Shown here in pieces: positions 8,698 to 17,534 of a stretch of DNA of 64,000 nucleotides. The DNA comes from Allobosea sp. (GTDB taxonomy: Bacteria > Pseudomonadota > Alphaproteobacteria > Rhizobiales > Kaistiaceae), in assembly GCA_017307955.1 (NCBI GenBank), contig JAFKFV010000017.1, positions 156,508 to 220,507 of the forward strand, read 5' to 3'. Positions within the stretch are counted from its first letter, which is position 1. Each line of letters begins with the position of its first letter. The position numbers and the translations under genes were made by a program. The notes below the pieces were generated by a model that saw only the letters and a program-made list of their open reading frames with translations, ran no database searches and was not told the DNA's origin.

Positions 8698-9318
8698 ATG
8701 GTAGCCATGGGTGCGCGCGGCAGGCCGCGCGGTTTCGACCGCGCAGCGGCGCTGGAAAAAGCGATGGAGGTGTTCTGGGCGCGCGGCTATGCCGGGGCGT
8801 CGATGGCGGAGCTGACCGAGGCGATGGGCATCAATCCGCCGAGCCTCTATGCCGCCTTCGGCTCCAAGGAAGAGCTGTTCAAGGAAGCCGTCGGCCTCTA
8901 CGCCGCCACCGATGACGGCTGCACGCTCACCATGCTGGAGGGGAATCTCTCGACCCGCGACTCGATCGCGGCGATGCTGATGGCGAGCGCCCGCTCCTGC
9001 ATGCGGCCCGACAAGCCCTCCGGCTGCTTCCTGATGCTTGGCGCCACCAATGGCGGCCCCGAGACGGACGCGGCGCAGGCCTATCTCTGCGACCGTCGCC
9101 GCGACATGGCCGCCCGTATCCGGGCGCGCCTCGCGCGCGGCATCGCCGATGGCGAACTGCCGCCCGGCCTCGATCTCGACCGCGTCACCGCCTATTTCGC
9201 GACCGTCATCAAGGGCATGTCGATCGAGGCGCGCGACGGCGCCGACATGGAGACACTCGCCGGCGTCGCGCGGAGCGCCATGCTCGGCTGGGACGCCATC
9301 ACCTCGACGCAGGCCTGA
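8698..9318 (+). CDS. TetR/AcrR family transcriptional repressor
   Basis: 206 residues. N-terminal HTH: GRPRGFDRAAALEKAMEVFW followed by YAGASMAELTEAMGINPPSLYAAFGSKEELF (residues about 5-62), the TetR DNA-binding signature. The rest is an alpha-helical ligand domain with several cysteines (SCMRPDKPSGCF). Divergent from the MFS gene with two related palindromes in the gap, which strongly suggests it is that transporter's repressor. An alternative start is the second Met (MGARGRP). Confidence 0.9.
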   Translation: MVAMGARGRPRGFDRAAALEKAMEVFWARGYAGASMAELTEAMGINPPSLYAAFGSKEELFKEAVGLYAATDDGCTLTMLEGNLSTRDSIAAMLMASARSCMRPDKPSGCFLMLGATNGGPETDAAQAYLCDRRRDMAARIRARLARGIADGELPPGLDLDRVTAYFATVIKGMSIEARDGADMETLAGVARSAMLGWDAITSTQA

Positions 9319-9327
9319 GACCGCGCG

Positions 9328-10899
9328 TCAGGACGCGGCACTCTCCTTCGCGAGTTCCACGGCCTGCTCGACCCAGCGGTCGCGCGCGATGCGGCCCTTG
9401 AAGGCGAGGCGCCCGTCGAGTTCCTCGACCTGCGCCGCCGTCAGGCCAGCCAGCTGCCAGAAATGGAAGATGCCGATCGCGTTCAGCGTCTGCTCGAGCT
9501 TCGGGCCGACGCCTGTGATCGCCTTCAGATCATCGGCCGCGCCTTTCGGCGCCGAAAGGACGATCGCCTCGAGCGTATCGGCGGCGCGCGCTGCGGCCGG
9601 CTTGGCCGGTTTCGGCTTCGCCTCTGCCGTCACCCTGGCCTTTTCCGGAGCCGCAGGACGGGGGCGATTGTGGGTCAGGATGAAATCGCCGATGCGCGGC
9701 GCGATCTCGGCGCGGAAGCGCGAGCCGTTGAAGACGCCGTAATGGCCGACCTTCGGCTGCACATAATGCGCGCGCATGTCGTCGGGGATGTTCACGCAAA
9801 GCCGCTGCGCCGCCTCGGTCTGGCCGACGCCGGAGATGTCGTCGTTCTCGCCCTCGACGGTGAGCAGCGCGACATTGCGGATGGCGGACGGATCGACCGG
9901 AACGTCGCGATGCATCATCGTGCCGTTCGGCAGCGCGTGGCGGATGAACACCGTGTCGACGGTCTGGAGATAGAACTCGGCCGTCAGGTCCATGACGGCG
10001 AGATACTCGTCATAGAAGTCGCGGTGCTTGGTCTGGCTGTCGCCATCCCCGGCAACGAGATGGCCGAAGAACTCCTTATGCGCCGTCACATGGCGATCGA
10101 GATTCATCGACATGAAGCCGGAGAGCTGCAGGAAGCCCGGATAGACGTCGCGCATGAAGCCGGGATGCGGGAAGGGCACCTTCATCACGACATTGTCGCG
10201 GAACCAGTCGATGTCCTTGCCCTCGGCCAGCTTGTTGACGGCCGTCGGGTTCATCCGGGTATCGATCGGGCCGCCCATCAGCGTCATGGTGCGCGGCGCA
10301 TAGGGATCGCCCTTCGCCTCCATGACCGAGACCGCCGCGAGCACCGGCACCGCCGGCTGGCAGACCGCGACCACATGCGTATCGCCACCGAGCGCGTGCA
10401 GCATCGAGATGACGTAATCGATGTAGTCGTCGAGGTCGAAGCGGCCTTCCGAGAGCGGCACCGCGCGGGCGTCGATCCAGTCGGTGATGTAGACCTCGTG
10501 CTTCGGCAGCATGGCCTCGACCGTGCCGCGCAGCAGCGTCGCATAATGGCCCGACATCGGCGCGACGATGAGGAGCTTCGGGTCATTGCGCGGCCGGTCG
10601 AGCGCCCGCTCGAAATGGATGAGATTGCAGAAGGGCCGCTGCCACACGATGCGCTCGGTGACCGGGACGCGCGTACCGCCGACGAGCGTCGTCGGCAGGC
10701 CGAAGGCCGGCTTGCCGTAGCGGCGCGTCACGCGCTCGAAGAGTTCCAGCCCGGCCGACCAGTTCTTGCCGAGCGGCGTCTGGCCGAAGGGGTTGAGCGG
10801 GCTCGCGAGCGCCAGCTTCATGGCGTCGGCCGCCGCGCGCAGCGGCGCCACCGCGGCATGGTGGAGCTCGTAGAGCTGGTAATAGGAGAAAGGCGTCAT
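9328..10899 (-). CDS. phaZ: Intracellular polyhydroxybutyrate depolymerase with C-terminal helix-hairpin-helix extension
   Basis: 523 residues. The start MTPFSYYQLYELHHAAVAPL and the segments LIVAPMSGHYATLLRGTVEA, YITDWIDARAVPL and the nucleophile box VAVCQPAVPVL (Cys180) identify the intracellular PHB depolymerase family (PhaZ, alpha/beta hydrolase fold with Cys nucleophile), which mobilises stored PHB. Catalytic domain ends near 405 (GHYGVFNGSRFR...IGDFILTHNRP). A Lys/Ala/Pro linker (about 410-455) then leads to a separate domain, 456-523, with ITGVGPKLEQTLNAIGIFHF and FKGRIARDRWVEQA, a helix-hairpin-helix fold also attached to NuoE and L21 in alphaproteobacteria. That fusion is unusual for PhaZ. 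Divergent from regB. Confidence 0.88.
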   Translation of the reverse strand: MTPFSYYQLYELHHAAVAPLRAAADAMKLALASPLNPFGQTPLGKNWSAGLELFERVTRRYGKPAFGLPTTLVGGTRVPVTERIVWQRPFCNLIHFERALDRPRNDPKLLIVAPMSGHYATLLRGTVEAMLPKHEVYITDWIDARAVPLSEGRFDLDDYIDYVISMLHALGGDTHVVAVCQPAVPVLAAVSVMEAKGDPYAPRTMTLMGGPIDTRMNPTAVNKLAEGKDIDWFRDNVVMKVPFPHPGFMRDVYPGFLQLSGFMSMNLDRHVTAHKEFFGHLVAGDGDSQTKHRDFYDEYLAVMDLTAEFYLQTVDTVFIRHALPNGTMMHRDVPVDPSAIRNVALLTVEGENDDISGVGQTEAAQRLCVNIPDDMRAHYVQPKVGHYGVFNGSRFRAEIAPRIGDFILTHNRPRPAAPEKARVTAEAKPKPAKPAAARAADTLEAIVLSAPKGAADDLKAITGVGPKLEQTLNAIGIFHFWQLAGLTAAQVEELDGRLAFKGRIARDRWVEQAVELAKESAAS

Positions 10900-11083
10900 A
10901 CGGCCGTCCGTCTGCCCAGCTGCGGAAGCTGGAAGTCGGCCATGGGAACCGTCGGGCAGAGGGCGGGGCCGGCTGTTTGCACCGCAATATGTAAGGACGA
11001 ATTTGTTCGCCGCGCAAGCCGCCGCGGGAAGCGCCATGCTATGATCGCCCCCGGATCGGGAGGAAAACGCCGAAGGAGTCATC

Positions 11084-12451
11084 ATGGCGGAAGAGAGCCG
11101 GCCGTCGCGAAACGCCAACCGACCGCGGCTGAAGCTCGATACGCTGGTGCGCCTGCGCTGGCTGGCCGTGGCGGGGCAGACGGCCACCGTCGTGGTCGTG
11201 CATTACTGGCTCGGCTTCCCGATGCCGCTCGGCCTTTGCCTCGGCGCGATCGCGCTTTCGGCCTGGCTCAACCTCTTCCTGAAGATCCGCTACCCGTCCA
11301 GCCTGCGCCTTCGCGGTAGCACGGCGGCGCTCCTGCTCGGCTATGACGTGCTGCAGCTCTCGGCACTGCTCTATCTGACCGGCGGGCTGCAGAACCCGTT
11401 CTCGATCCTGCTCATCGTGCCGGTCATGGTGTCGGCGACGACGCTCGATCCGCGCCTCACCACGGCGCTTGGCGCACTGGTGCTCGTCGCCGTCAGCGGG
11501 CTCGCCATCTTCCACCTGCCGCTCCCCTGGGCGGGCGAGCCGATCAGTTTGCCGCTGACTTATGTCGCCGGCGTCTGGGTGGCGCTGGTCTCCGGCGTCT
11601 TCTTCATGGGCAACTATGCCTTCCGTGTCGCGCTCGAATCGCGCCAGCTGGCCGAGGCGCTGACCGCGACCGAACTGGTGCTCGCCCGCGAGCAGCATCT
11701 CTCGGCGCTCGACGGCCTCGCCGCCGCCGCCGCGCATGAACTCGGCACGCCGCTCGCCACCATCACGCTGGTGACGAAGGAGTTGCAGCGCGAATTGCCT
11801 GCCGGCAGCCCCTATGCCGAAGACGTGGCGCTGCTGCGCAGCCAGGCCGAGCGCTGCCGCGATATCCTGGGCAAGCTCACCTCGCTCTCAACCCAGACCG
11901 ACCAGCATCTCGACCGCCTGCCGATCAGCCATCTCATCGCCGAGGTCGTCGAGCCGCATCAGGGCACCGGCGTCGAGATCGACGTGAAGCTCAATGCGCG
12001 CGGCGGTCCGGAGCCGGTCGGACGGCGCAATCCGGCCATCATGTATGGCGTCGGCAATCTCCTCGAAAACGCCGTCGACTTCGCCGAATCGAAGGTCGAG
12101 ATCACCGCGGTCTGGACCGAGGACAGCGTTTCGCTGGTCATCGCCGATGACGGGCCGGGCTTCGCCGCCGACGTCATCGACCATATCGGCGAGCCCTATG
12201 TGACGACGCGCGCCCCGGCCGACGGCGCTGCGGACGAAAGCGCCGGCGGGCTCGGGCTCGGCTTCTTCATCGCCAAGACGCTGCTCGAACGCTCGCAGGC
12301 GCGGGTCGAGCTTTCCAACCGGATGTCGCCGGCGCATGGCGCGATCGTGCGCATCGACTGGCCACGCGACGCCATGGACCGCGAGCCGCGCCGCGACGAG
12401 GCCGCGAAGGCGCTGGGAGGGCGCGGCGGACGCGCCGTGGCGGCGGAGTGA
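11084..12451 (+). CDS. regB: RegB/PrrB/ActS redox-sensing histidine kinase
   Basis: 455 residues. Six hydrophobic segments between 25 and 182 include the quinone-binding loop GGLQNPF (100-106). The H-box AAAAHELGTPLATI places the phosphorylated His at 218. The redox-active cysteine typical of RegB is present in AERCRDILGKL (Cys258). N and G boxes follow (NLLENAVDFA, DDGPGF, GLGLGFFIAKTLLERS). In RegB proteins oxidised quinone and disulfide formation inhibit the kinase, linking respiration to gene expression. The partner regA starts 112 bases downstream. The name actS is used in rhizobia. Confidence 0.93.
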   Translation: MAEESRPSRNANRPRLKLDTLVRLRWLAVAGQTATVVVVHYWLGFPMPLGLCLGAIALSAWLNLFLKIRYPSSLRLRGSTAALLLGYDVLQLSALLYLTGGLQNPFSILLIVPVMVSATTLDPRLTTALGALVLVAVSGLAIFHLPLPWAGEPISLPLTYVAGVWVALVSGVFFMGNYAFRVALESRQLAEALTATELVLAREQHLSALDGLAAAAAHELGTPLATITLVTKELQRELPAGSPYAEDVALLRSQAERCRDILGKLTSLSTQTDQHLDRLPISHLIAEVVEPHQGTGVEIDVKLNARGGPEPVGRRNPAIMYGVGNLLENAVDFAESKVEITAVWTEDSVSLVIADDGPGFAADVIDHIGEPYVTTRAPADGAADESAGGLGLGFFIAKTLLERSQARVELSNRMSPAHGAIVRIDWPRDAMDREPRRDEAAKALGGRGGRAVAAE

Positions 12452-12563
12452 CATTCGCCGTCTATGGTACGAAAACCGCGCTGCCCTTGGCGGATCGCCC
12501 GGCGCTTCCTATAACCGGCGTCAAGAGGAACAACGAAAGACTGGGGGGCCGAGGCAGGATCCG

Positions 12564-13121
12564 ATGACGGACATCGACAGCGCCGGGCTGGCCGGCACAG
12601 ACACCACTCTCATCATCGTCGACGACGACAAGGCGTTCCTGCAGCGACTGGCGCGGGCGATGGAGACGCGCGGCTTCCTCGTCGAGACCGCCGACAGCGT
12701 CGCCGAAGGCATGCGCAAGGTCGACCAGAAGCCGCCGGCCTATGCGGTCGTCGACATGCGTCTCGAGGACGGCAACGGGCTCGATGTCATCGAGCTGATC
12801 CGCAAGCGGCGACCGGAATCGCGCATGGTGGTGCTGACCGGCTACGGCAATATCGCGACCGCCGTCACGGCGGTGAAGCTCGGCGCGGTCGATTACCTCG
12901 CCAAGCCCGCCGATGCCGACGAGGTGTTCCAGGCGCTGACCCGCGACCCGACCGAGAAGGCGGTGCCGCCCGACAATCCGATGTCGGCCGACCGGGTGCG
13001 CTGGGAACATATCCAGCGCGTCTACGAGCTGTGCGAGCGCAACGTCTCGGAAACCGCCCGCCGCCTCAACATGCACCGCCGCACCCTGCAGCGCATCCTG
13101 GCGAAGCGCGCCCCGCGCTGA
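12564..13121 (+). CDS. regA: RegA/PrrA/ActR response regulator
   Basis: 185 residues, the normal RegA length. Receiver domain with IIVDDDKAF at 17-25, phospho-acceptor Asp64 in VVDMRLEDGNG, and the conserved VDYLAKPAD. Pro-rich linker EKAVPPDNPMSADRVRWEH, then the Fis-type HTH NVSETARRLNMHRRTLQRIL, which is nearly invariant in RegA orthologues. Start at 12564 chosen because longer starts would overlap regB and add unconserved residues. Controls respiratory, redox and carbon or nitrogen fixation genes in relatives; cyo genes in this window are plausible targets. Confidence 0.94.
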   Translation: MTDIDSAGLAGTDTTLIIVDDDKAFLQRLARAMETRGFLVETADSVAEGMRKVDQKPPAYAVVDMRLEDGNGLDVIELIRKRRPESRMVVLTGYGNIATAVTAVKLGAVDYLAKPADADEVFQALTRDPTEKAVPPDNPMSADRVRWEHIQRVYELCERNVSETARRLNMHRRTLQRILAKRAPR

Positions 13122-13130
13122 GCGGGGCGC
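13108..13130. terminator. Hairpin spanning the regA stop codon
   Basis: GCGCCCCGC (13108-13116) and GCGGGGCGC (13122-13130) form a perfect 9-bp stem whose 5-base loop GCTGA contains the regA stop TGA. It separates regA from the convergent SDR gene 7 bases further on and can act in both directions. Confidence 0.65.
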
Positions 13131-13136
13131 CCGGCC

Positions 13137-13913
13137 TCAAAGCTGCATGCCGCCCGAGACTTCGATGCGCTGGCCGTTCACCCAGCGGTTGGCATCGGAG
13201 GTGAGCACGGCGATCATAGGACCGATATCCTCGGGAAGCCCGACTCGTCCGAGCGCAGTGGCGCTTGCCACCATGCGGTTCACCTCGGGATTGTCGCGCA
13301 CCATGCCGCCGCTGAAGTCCGTTTCGATGGCGCCGGGCGCCACCGTATTGGCGGTGATGCCGCGCGCCCCGAGCTCCACGGCGAGATAGCGGGTCAGGAC
13401 TTCGATCGCGCCCTTCATGGCGGCATAGGACGCGCTGCCGGCATAGGAGAAGCGGGTCAGGCCGGACGAGATGTTGATGATCCGCCCGCCGTCGCGGAGC
13501 AGCGGCAATAGCGCCTGCGTCAGGAAGAAGACGCCCTTGAGATGCACTCCGTAGAGCGCGTCGAACTCGGCCTCGGTCGTCTCGGCGATCGGCCGGTGAT
13601 GCGCGGTGCCGGCATTGTTGACGAGAATGTCGAAGCGGTCGCTGCCGAGGCTGGCCAGCGCTTCGCGCACCCTTGCAACGAAGGCCGGGAAGGAACTCGT
13701 GTCGCCGGTGTCGAGCGGAAGAGCGACGGCGCGGGCACCCTTCGCTTCCACCGCCGCGACGGTGGCCTCGGCCTCGTCGCGCGCGGCGCGATAGGTGAAG
13801 ATCGAGGAGACGCCGCGCTCGGCAAGCGCGAGAACGGTGCTGCGGCCAAGGCCCCGGCTGCCGCCGGTAACGATGGCGATCATGGGGGCGTGGTTGGTCG
13901 ATTGCTCAGTCAT
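13137..13913 (-). CDS. Short-chain dehydrogenase/reductase (FabG-like classical SDR)
   Basis: 258 residues. Cofactor motif TGGSRGLGRS (17-26) and NNAGTAHH; catalytic Ser in NISSGL and YxxxK in SYAAMKGAI. C-terminal RWVNGQRIEVSGGMQL is typical of classical SDRs. Probably NADP(H)-dependent; substrate unknown. Divergent from an AraC regulator, with an exact direct repeat in between, so it is likely that regulator's target. Confidence 0.9.
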   Translation of the reverse strand: MTEQSTNHAPMIAIVTGGSRGLGRSTVLALAERGVSSIFTYRAARDEAEATVAAVEAKGARAVALPLDTGDTSSFPAFVARVREALASLGSDRFDILVNNAGTAHHRPIAETTEAEFDALYGVHLKGVFFLTQALLPLLRDGGRIINISSGLTRFSYAGSASYAAMKGAIEVLTRYLAVELGARGITANTVAPGAIETDFSGGMVRDNPEVNRMVASATALGRVGLPEDIGPMIAVLTSDANRWVNGQRIEVSGGMQL

Positions 13914-13990
13914 GGTGGCTGCCTTTCGGGCTGGAGGAGATGCCAGACCCTAGGCGCCGCGCCGCGCCTCCTTAATGCCGGAACTCCCCT

Positions 13991-14006
13991 CGTTCTTGCC
14001 CGATCC
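13991..14006. promoter_or_regulatory. Direct repeat copy 1, candidate AraC half-site
   Basis: CGTTCTTGCCCGATCC, identical over 16 bases to 14026-14041 and in the same orientation. AraC-type activators bind direct repeats, and both copies lie in the gap between the SDR and the AraC gene. Confidence 0.55.
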
Positions 14007-14025
14007 TGCTTCTTCGGCCGCGCGC

Positions 14026-14041
14026 CGTTCTTGCCCGATCC
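14026..14041. promoter_or_regulatory. Direct repeat copy 2, candidate AraC half-site
   Basis: Second exact copy of CGTTCTTGCCCGATCC, start-to-start distance 35 bp. It is 46 bases upstream of the AraC start codon. Confidence 0.55.
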
Positions 14042-14086
14042 CGCCGGCCCTCCTATGTCTGGCGCTCAACGGAAGCGAGGCGGATC

Positions 14087-14977
14087 GTGGTGTCGAGCGC
14101 GCTGATCGAGGCGGTGACCCGTTTTGCCGGGGAGCGACCGGGTGATGGACCGTTCCTCACCGGCATCGACGGTCTGTTCGTACTTCGCAACGACCACGAG
14201 AAGCCGCCCTCGCATGTCATCCATCGCCCGGCGCTCTGCGTCGTCGTGCAGGGCGCGAAATGGAGCGAGGCCGGCGATGTCCGGCTGCATTACGGCGCCG
14301 GTCAGGCGCTGCTCGTCAGCCTCGATATTCCGGCGACCGGCTGCGTGGTCGAAGCGAGCCCTGCGAAGCCTTTCCTCGGCGTGGTGCTCGAACTCGACCT
14401 TGCCATCCTGCGCGACGTGATCGAGCAGATGGCGACGCCGCCCAGCGTCGCCGAAGCGAGCCTCGGCCTTGCCGTGATCGAGATCGACGAGCGGCTGTCG
14501 GACTGCATGCTGCGCGCCCTGCGCCTCGCGGCGACGCCGGAGGCCGCCGCGCTGCTCCTGCCGCCGCTGATGCGCGAGATCTGCTACTGGCTGCTCGCCG
14601 GGCCGCAGGGCGGCGCCGTCGCCCGCCTCGCCGTCGCCGGCAGCCGTCCGGGGCGCCTCATCGCGGCGCTGCACATGCTGCGCGAACGCTTTCGAGAGAC
14701 GGTGCGGATCGCCGATCTGGCCGAGGTCGCGCAGCTCAGCGCGTCGGCCTTCCACCGCCAGTTCAAGGCGCTGACCGGCATGACGCCGCTGCAATATCAG
14801 AAGCGGCTGCGGCTCATCGAGGCGCGGCGGCTCATCATGGGCACGGCCACGCGCGCAGAATCAGCGGCTTATGCGGTGGGCTACGAAAGCGCCTCGCAGT
14901 TCAGCCGCGACTATGTGCGTATGTTCGGCCTGCCGCCGGCCCGTGACGGCGCGCGGCTCCGCCGCCAGGCCGCCTGA
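14087..14977 (+). CDS. AraC family regulator with AraC_N (cupin-like) domain
   Basis: 296 residues. N-terminal domain (about 20-170; HRPALCVVVQGAKWSEAG, YGAGQALLVSLDIPATG, PFLGVVLELD) matches the AraC-type N-terminal family PF06719. Two C-terminal HTH motifs: VRIADLAEVAQLSASAFHRQ and SAAYAVGYESASQFSRDY (about 205-290). The start codon is GTG; a second GTG follows immediately, so 14090 is equally possible. Likely controls the divergent SDR gene. Confidence 0.87.
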   Translation: MVSSALIEAVTRFAGERPGDGPFLTGIDGLFVLRNDHEKPPSHVIHRPALCVVVQGAKWSEAGDVRLHYGAGQALLVSLDIPATGCVVEASPAKPFLGVVLELDLAILRDVIEQMATPPSVAEASLGLAVIEIDERLSDCMLRALRLAATPEAAALLLPPLMREICYWLLAGPQGGAVARLAVAGSRPGRLIAALHMLRERFRETVRIADLAEVAQLSASAFHRQFKALTGMTPLQYQKRLRLIEARRLIMGTATRAESAAYAVGYESASQFSRDYVRMFGLPPARDGARLRRQAA

Positions 14978-14994
14978 CCGGCACTCGGCCTCAA

Positions 14995-16218
14995 TCAGTC
15001 TTCGCTATCGGCCATCATCGCCTCGAGCGCGAGGCGTTCGCGGGCGCGCATGCGCTCGCTCTCGCTCTTCAGCTGGCCGCAGGCGGCGAGGATATCGCGA
15101 CCGCGCGGGGTGCGGATCGGCGAGGCATAGCCGGCGCGGTTGACGATGTCGGAGAAGGCCTCGATTGTCTCCCAGTCCGAGCACTGGTAGTTGACCCCCG
15201 GCCAGGGATTGAACGGGATCAGGTTGATCTTGGCCGGGATGCCGCGCAACAGGCGGACAAGCTCGCGCGCATCGGCGGCGCTGTCGTTGATATCCTTCAG
15301 CATCACATATTCGAAGGTGATGCGGCGGGCATTGGAGAGGCCGGGATAGGCGCGGCAGGCGTCGAGCAGCTCGGCGATCGGGTATTTCTTGTTGAGCGGC
15401 ACGAGGATGTCGCGGAGATCGTCGCGCACCGCATGCAGCGAGATCGCCAGCATCGAGCCGATCTCCTCGCCGGCGCGCGGGATCATCGGCACGACGCCCG
15501 AGGTCGAGAGCGTGATGCGCCGCTTGGAGAGCGACAGGCCCTCGCCGTCCGAGGCGATGAGGAGCGCCTCCTTCACATTGTCGAAATTATAGAGCGGCTC
15601 GCCCATGCCCATCATGACGATGTTCGAGACGAGCCGGCCTTCGGAGGGCACCGCCGCGCCGACCGGCGTCGACTTGTCCGGAAAATCGCCGAGGCGGTCG
15701 CGCGCGACGAGAATCTGCCCGACGATCTCCTCGGCGGTCAGGTTGCGCACCAGCTTCTGCGTGCCGGTATGGCAGAAGGAGCAGGTGAGCGTGCAGCCGA
15801 CCTGGCTGGAGACGCAGAGCGTGCCGCGGCCGATCTCGGGGATATAGACCGTCTCGATCTCGACCGGCCGACCGGCGCCGCGCGGGGGAAAGCGCATCAG
15901 CCATTTGCGCGTGCCGTCCTCGGATACCTGCTCGGCAACGATCTCGGGCCGCGCCAGCGTGAACGCGCCGTCGAGCGTTGCGCGCATATCCTTGGAGACG
16001 TTCAGCATATCGCCGAAATCGGTGACGCCGCGGGCATAGATCCAGTTCCAGATCTGCGCCGTGCGCATGCGGATCTGCTTCGGCTCGACACCGATGGCGG
16101 CGAGTTCGGCGCCGATGCCGGCGCGCGAGAGGCCGACCAGCGAGGGCTTCTCGCCGGGCATCCGGGGCGGCTTCTTAACGGCTTCGGCCGCCGGAGCGGC
16201 GGCAAGGGGAGCGGTCAT
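14995..16218 (-). CDS. rlmN: 23S rRNA (adenine2503-C2)/tRNA A37 methyltransferase RlmN
   Basis: 407 residues, radical SAM. Cluster cysteines are Cys142, Cys146 and Cys149 in [12 protein letters not shown]. The C-terminal catalytic Cys is in [12 protein letters not shown]. Also conserved are [13 protein letters not shown] and [11 protein letters not shown]. Methylates A2503 of 23S rRNA and A37 of some tRNAs, helping translational fidelity. The N-terminus carries an Ala/Pro-rich extension of about 20 residues. Convergent with the AraC gene across a 17-base gap. Confidence 0.95.
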   Translation of the reverse strand: MTAPLAAAPAAEAVKKPPRMPGEKPSLVGLSRAGIGAELAAIGVEPKQIRMRTAQIWNWIYARGVTDFGDMLNVSKDMRATLDGAFTLARPEIVAEQVSEDGTRKWLMRFPPRGAGRPVEIETVYIPEIGRGTLCVSSQVGCTLTCSFCHTGTQKLVRNLTAEEIVGQILVARDRLGDFPDKSTPVGAAVPSEGRLVSNIVMMGMGEPLYNFDNVKEALLIASDGEGLSLSKRRITLSTSGVVPMIPRAGEEIGSMLAISLHAVRDDLRDILVPLNKKYPIAELLDACRAYPGLSNARRITFEYVMLKDINDSAADARELVRLLRGIPAKINLIPFNPWPGVNYQCSDWETIEAFSDIVNRAGYASPIRTPRGRDILAACGQLKSESERMRARERLALEAMMADSED

Positions 16219-16412
16219 GCGAGGATTCCGTTCTTGGCCGATCCGGGCGCCTCGGGCGGCCTCATTTGATCGACGTCATTCGCGTTGGCCGGCTCATAGC
16301 ACAGGATGCGGCGAAAATCATGCCGCCTTTCGGTCGCGCTCTTCAATGGACCTTAACGCCGGGGCGGCATGGTGCAACGGGGGCCCGAGCCCTCGATCAG
16401 GGAGGAACGACC

Positions 16413-17507
16413 ATGCTTCGTCTGCTTGCCGCCGCGCTTTCGCTCACCGCCATGAGCCATGCCGCGCTCGCCTGCACCGCCGTCGATATTGTCGCGGCCG
16501 ACAAGTCGGTCATCGCCGGACGGACCATGGAATGGGCGTTCGACATGCAGTGGACGCTTCTCAGCATGCCGAAGGGCACCAGCCTGACGCTGCCGGCTCC
16601 GAAGGGCGCCAGTCCCCGCACCGTCACAACGAGCTATGCCGTTGTCGGGATCGGCGCCGGGATCATCCCCGGCATGCCGCTCGTCGAGGGGCAGAACGAG
16701 GCGGGCCTTTCGCTCAGCGCGAATTTCCTGCCGGGCTTCACGCAATATCAGAGCGTGGACGCGGCCGACGCCGCCAATGCCGTCGAGATCCTCTCCTTCG
16801 CGAAGTGGCTGCTCGGCAGCTTCAAGGATGTCGCCGACGCGAAGGCGGCGCTGCCGACCGCGAGGGTCTGGACCGATCCGGCGCTGCCGACCGGCCCGAC
16901 GGTGCCGGCCATGCATTTCAAGCTCGACGACCGCTCGGGCGGCAGCATCATCGTCGAATATGTCGGCGGCGAACTGAAGATCTACGACGACGCGGCGCAT
17001 GTGCTGACCAATGCGCCGACCTATGACTGGCACCTCACCAATCTCCGGAACTACGTGAACCTCACGTCGGTGGGCACCAGCAGCCGGGAGTATGGCGATG
17101 TCGACGTGACGGCGCTCGGCCAGGGCGGCGGCACCATCGGGCTTCCGGGCGACTACACGCCGCCCTCGCGCTTCGTGCGCGCCGCCTTCATGCGCCATTT
17201 CGTGCCGCAGCCGAAGGATGCCAGCGAAGCGACGCAAACCATCACGCATATCCTCAACACCGTCGACATCCCGATCGGCGTCGCGCAGTCGAAGGATGGC
17301 GATACCGTCGTCTCGGACTATACGCAGTGGGTGTCGATCAAGGACCTGACGCAGAACCGCCTGACCCTCGCCGACTACGACCACCGCACCAGCTATCTCA
17401 CCATCGACCTCGCGCCGCTCTTCGCGAGCGACAAGCCGATGTCGAAGCTGGTCACCGCCCTGCCCTATCCGAAGGGGGCGATCGGCGCCGAGGCGCTGGC
17501 GCCGTAG
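16413..17507 (+). CDS. Secreted choloylglycine hydrolase family protein (linear amide C-N hydrolase, Ntn type)
   Basis: 364 residues. Signal peptide MLRLLAAALSLTAMSHAALA then Cys21, which would become the N-terminal nucleophile: CTAVDIVAADKSVIAGRTMEW is the hallmark of the penicillin V acylase / bile salt hydrolase family. Further conserved are NEAGLSLSANFLPGF and NAPTYDWHLTNLRNYVNL. GGAGG lies 7 bases before the ATG at 16413. Gram-negative members are periplasmic and several hydrolyse penicillin V or long-chain acyl-homoserine lactones; the substrate here is unproven. Confidence 0.88.
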   Translation: MLRLLAAALSLTAMSHAALACTAVDIVAADKSVIAGRTMEWAFDMQWTLLSMPKGTSLTLPAPKGASPRTVTTSYAVVGIGAGIIPGMPLVEGQNEAGLSLSANFLPGFTQYQSVDAADAANAVEILSFAKWLLGSFKDVADAKAALPTARVWTDPALPTGPTVPAMHFKLDDRSGGSIIVEYVGGELKIYDDAAHVLTNAPTYDWHLTNLRNYVNLTSVGTSSREYGDVDVTALGQGGGTIGLPGDYTPPSRFVRAAFMRHFVPQPKDASEATQTITHILNTVDIPIGVAQSKDGDTVVSDYTQWVSIKDLTQNRLTLADYDHRTSYLTIDLAPLFASDKPMSKLVTALPYPKGAIGAEALAP

Positions 17508-17534
17508 GGCAATTCCCGTCCTGCCGGAAGCGCC

